The notes beneath the pieces were generated by a model. That model searched no databases. It was not told the DNA's origin and saw only the letters and a list, made by a program, of their open reading frames with translations. A stretch of 14,326 nucleotides of DNA from Spirochaetales bacterium. GTDB lineage: Bacteria; Spirochaetota; Spirochaetia; Sphaerochaetales; Sphaerochaetaceae. Of this stretch, positions 13,282 through 14,326 are shown piece after piece (within the stretch, counting starts at the first letter, position 1; every line of letters starts with the position of its first letter). Made by a program: the position numbers and the translations under genes. The stretch lies in NCBI GenBank assembly GCA_022771185.1, contig JALFCJ010000187.1:1-14326 (forward strand), written 5' to 3'.

Positions 13282-14247
13282 TTATTTAGCCATGAAATGG
13301 ATCGCAAAGCCACCGATTTCTTCGTTTACATAGAAGAACTTGACATTGCCCTTTGCATCATATGAGAAGGAATCCTCTGCGATTGTATATCCCAGGTTCT
13401 TGACATAGTTCATTGCTCTTGCAACGTCGTTTACTTTGTATCCGATGTGACCATGTGTTCCTCTTCCGTTTTCGTTCATGATTTCGATTGTCTTATCCAT
13501 GAAGAAAGACTTGCTTGTTGCGGAAGGAACCATTCCGAATGGAGAGAACTTCTTTGTCATATTCTCTGCATCGTCCTTGCCATTTGCGTTGATGCCGAAG
13601 TGAGCAAACTCGAATCCCTGGAGTTTTGTTACAGCTTCTCTGCAGAGAGCTTCGATTTCATCCCACTTGTCGTTGTTGATAAGGTCAGCCTTTACCATCC
13701 ATGATCCGCCTACAGCCAAGACATTCTTTGCTCTTGCATATTCCTCAAGATTGTCTGGATTGATGCCGCCTGTTGTCATAAACTTGACCTGAGGGAATGG
13801 GCCTCCGAGATCCTTAAGCATCTTTACTCCGCCTGAAGATTCAGCAGGGAAGAACTTCAAAACCTTAAGGCCAAGGTTTATTCCCTTCTGTACTTCTGAT
13901 GCCGTGCATACACCAGGTGTTACTGGGACGCCGTTTTCCTGGCACCATTTGACTGTGTCTACATCCAAGCCTGGAGATACGATGAACTTTGCTCCTGCTT
14001 TTACAGCTCTCTCTGCTGTCTCTGGATTGAGGACAGTTCCTGCACCTACAATCATTTCAGGGAATGCTGTGCTCATTCTCTTGATGGCTTCTTCAGCTGC
14101 ATCAGTTCTGAATGTTACTTCAGCACAAGGAATGCCTCCCTTTACCATTGCCTCAGCAAGTTTCTCTGCTTTTGAGGCATCATCGATCTTAACTACTGGT
14201 ACGATTCCAAGATTGTGGAAAAATTCAAAGATTTCTGCTTCTGTCAT
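13282..14247 (-). CDS. eda: KDPG/KHG aldolase fused to a glyoxalase/VOC-like domain
   Basis: Residues 1-210 are a class I KDPG/KHG aldolase, which cleaves 2-keto-3-deoxy-6-phosphogluconate to pyruvate and glyceraldehyde-3-phosphate. Visible motifs are GIVPVVK, CAEVTFRT with catalytic E43, VGAGTVLNPE (68-76), and the Schiff-base lysine K131 in VLKFFPAESSGG. TTGGINPDN and AVGGSWM follow. Residues 211-321 form a second module of the VOC/glyoxalase type: FEFAHFGINA with H216, GRGTHGHIGYKV, AMNYVKNLGY and a final GGFAIHFMAK. The spaced His residues could bind a metal, but the function of the tail is unknown. Plain Eda has about 210 residues. The start is fixed by GAGG at 14256-14259 (minus strand), 8 bases upstream. 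The gene stands alone, with its own promoter and terminator. Confidence 0.88.
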   Translation of the reverse strand: MTEAEIFEFFHNLGIVPVVKIDDASKAEKLAEAMVKGGIPCAEVTFRTDAAEEAIKRMSTAFPEMIVGAGTVLNPETAERAVKAGAKFIVSPGLDVDTVKWCQENGVPVTPGVCTASEVQKGINLGLKVLKFFPAESSGGVKMLKDLGGPFPQVKFMTTGGINPDNLEEYARAKNVLAVGGSWMVKADLINNDKWDEIEALCREAVTKLQGFEFAHFGINANGKDDAENMTKKFSPFGMVPSATSKSFFMDKTIEIMNENGRGTHGHIGYKVNDVARAMNYVKNLGYTIAEDSFSYDAKGNVKFFYVNEEIGGFAIHFMAK

Positions 14248-14254
14248 TTGTTTA

Positions 14255-14276
14255 ACCTCACAAAAGAATTATAGCA
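14255..14276 (-). promoter_or_regulatory. Extended -10 promoter and ribosome binding site of the aldolase gene
   Basis: The minus strand has TGC-TATAAT (14268-14276), a perfect -10 with the TGn extension. The -35 region 17 bases upstream is TTATTA, a poor match, as is common for extended -10 promoters. TGAGGT follows at 14255-14260 as ribosome binding site. Confidence 0.65.
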
Positions 14277-14326
14277 CTGTAAAAACGACTTAATAACGAA
14301 AGATTCAGACATTTTGTTGACTCTTG

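Overview
The window looks like a piece of a spirochaete chromosome, probably Sphaerochaetaceae or Treponemataceae. The evidence is the gene mix: a KDPG aldolase carrying a glyoxalase-like tail, an Rpn/PD-(D/E)XK 'transposase' of the spirochaete/Clostridia type, an XRE-desulforedoxin regulator, a DUF1848 protein and tRNA genes without encoded CCA. This is an inference from protein character, and no database search was possible. Most genes are ordinary housekeeping genes, and the accessory material is small and decaying.

Layout. Positions 1-1430 are one complete ISL3-family insertion sequence, with imperfect terminal inverted repeats at 1-23 and 1408-1430. Positions 1431-3370 are an AT-rich decaying accessory zone. 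It holds an ORF6N-domain gene interrupted by an amber codon (1542-2465), a stretch with no readable gene (2466-2870), and the minus-strand tail of a broken ATP-binding/winged-helix-type gene (2871-3282). The zone ends at a terminator and two tandem serine tRNA genes on the minus strand (UGA then GCU, 3592-3409). The tRNA promoter overlaps the end of the yigZ gene.

Positions 3636-6071 on the minus strand form a likely operon: a membrane-anchored zinc-ribbon NUDIX hydrolase of the MTH1 type, an aldo/keto reductase, and the IMPACT-family protein YigZ. Divergent from it at 6243-8984 is a tightly packed plus-strand operon: deoC (deoxyribose-phosphate aldolase), a long thymidine kinase, an ADP-ribose pyrophosphatase-type NUDIX hydrolase, and a rhodanese lipoprotein. 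The two divergent units share a theme of deoxynucleoside salvage and removal of damaged or signalling nucleotides. The shared theme is inference; the individual families are clear.

Positions 9069-10022 are an Rpn-family nuclease gene that has lost its start codon and has two frameshifts. Next come an XRE regulator with a desulforedoxin centre and a superoxide-reductase-like domain lacking two iron ligands (10237-10821), and rpsU (10925-11134) with a strong ribosome binding site and terminator. On the minus strand is an NlpC/P60-like lipoprotein (11186-12277) whose best promoter predicts a leaderless mRNA. Divergent from it is a DUF1848 gene split by a -1 frameshift in a T6 run (12321-13237). 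The window closes with a minus-strand KDPG/KHG aldolase fused to a glyoxalase/VOC-like domain (13282-14247), with an extended -10 promoter and a good terminator.

I found no convincing new multi-gene defence or mobile system. The most distinctive observations are the membrane/zinc-ribbon/MTH1 fusion, the XRE protein with an altered SOR site, the predicted leaderless lipoprotein transcript, and four genes with stop-codon, start-codon or frameshift lesions.
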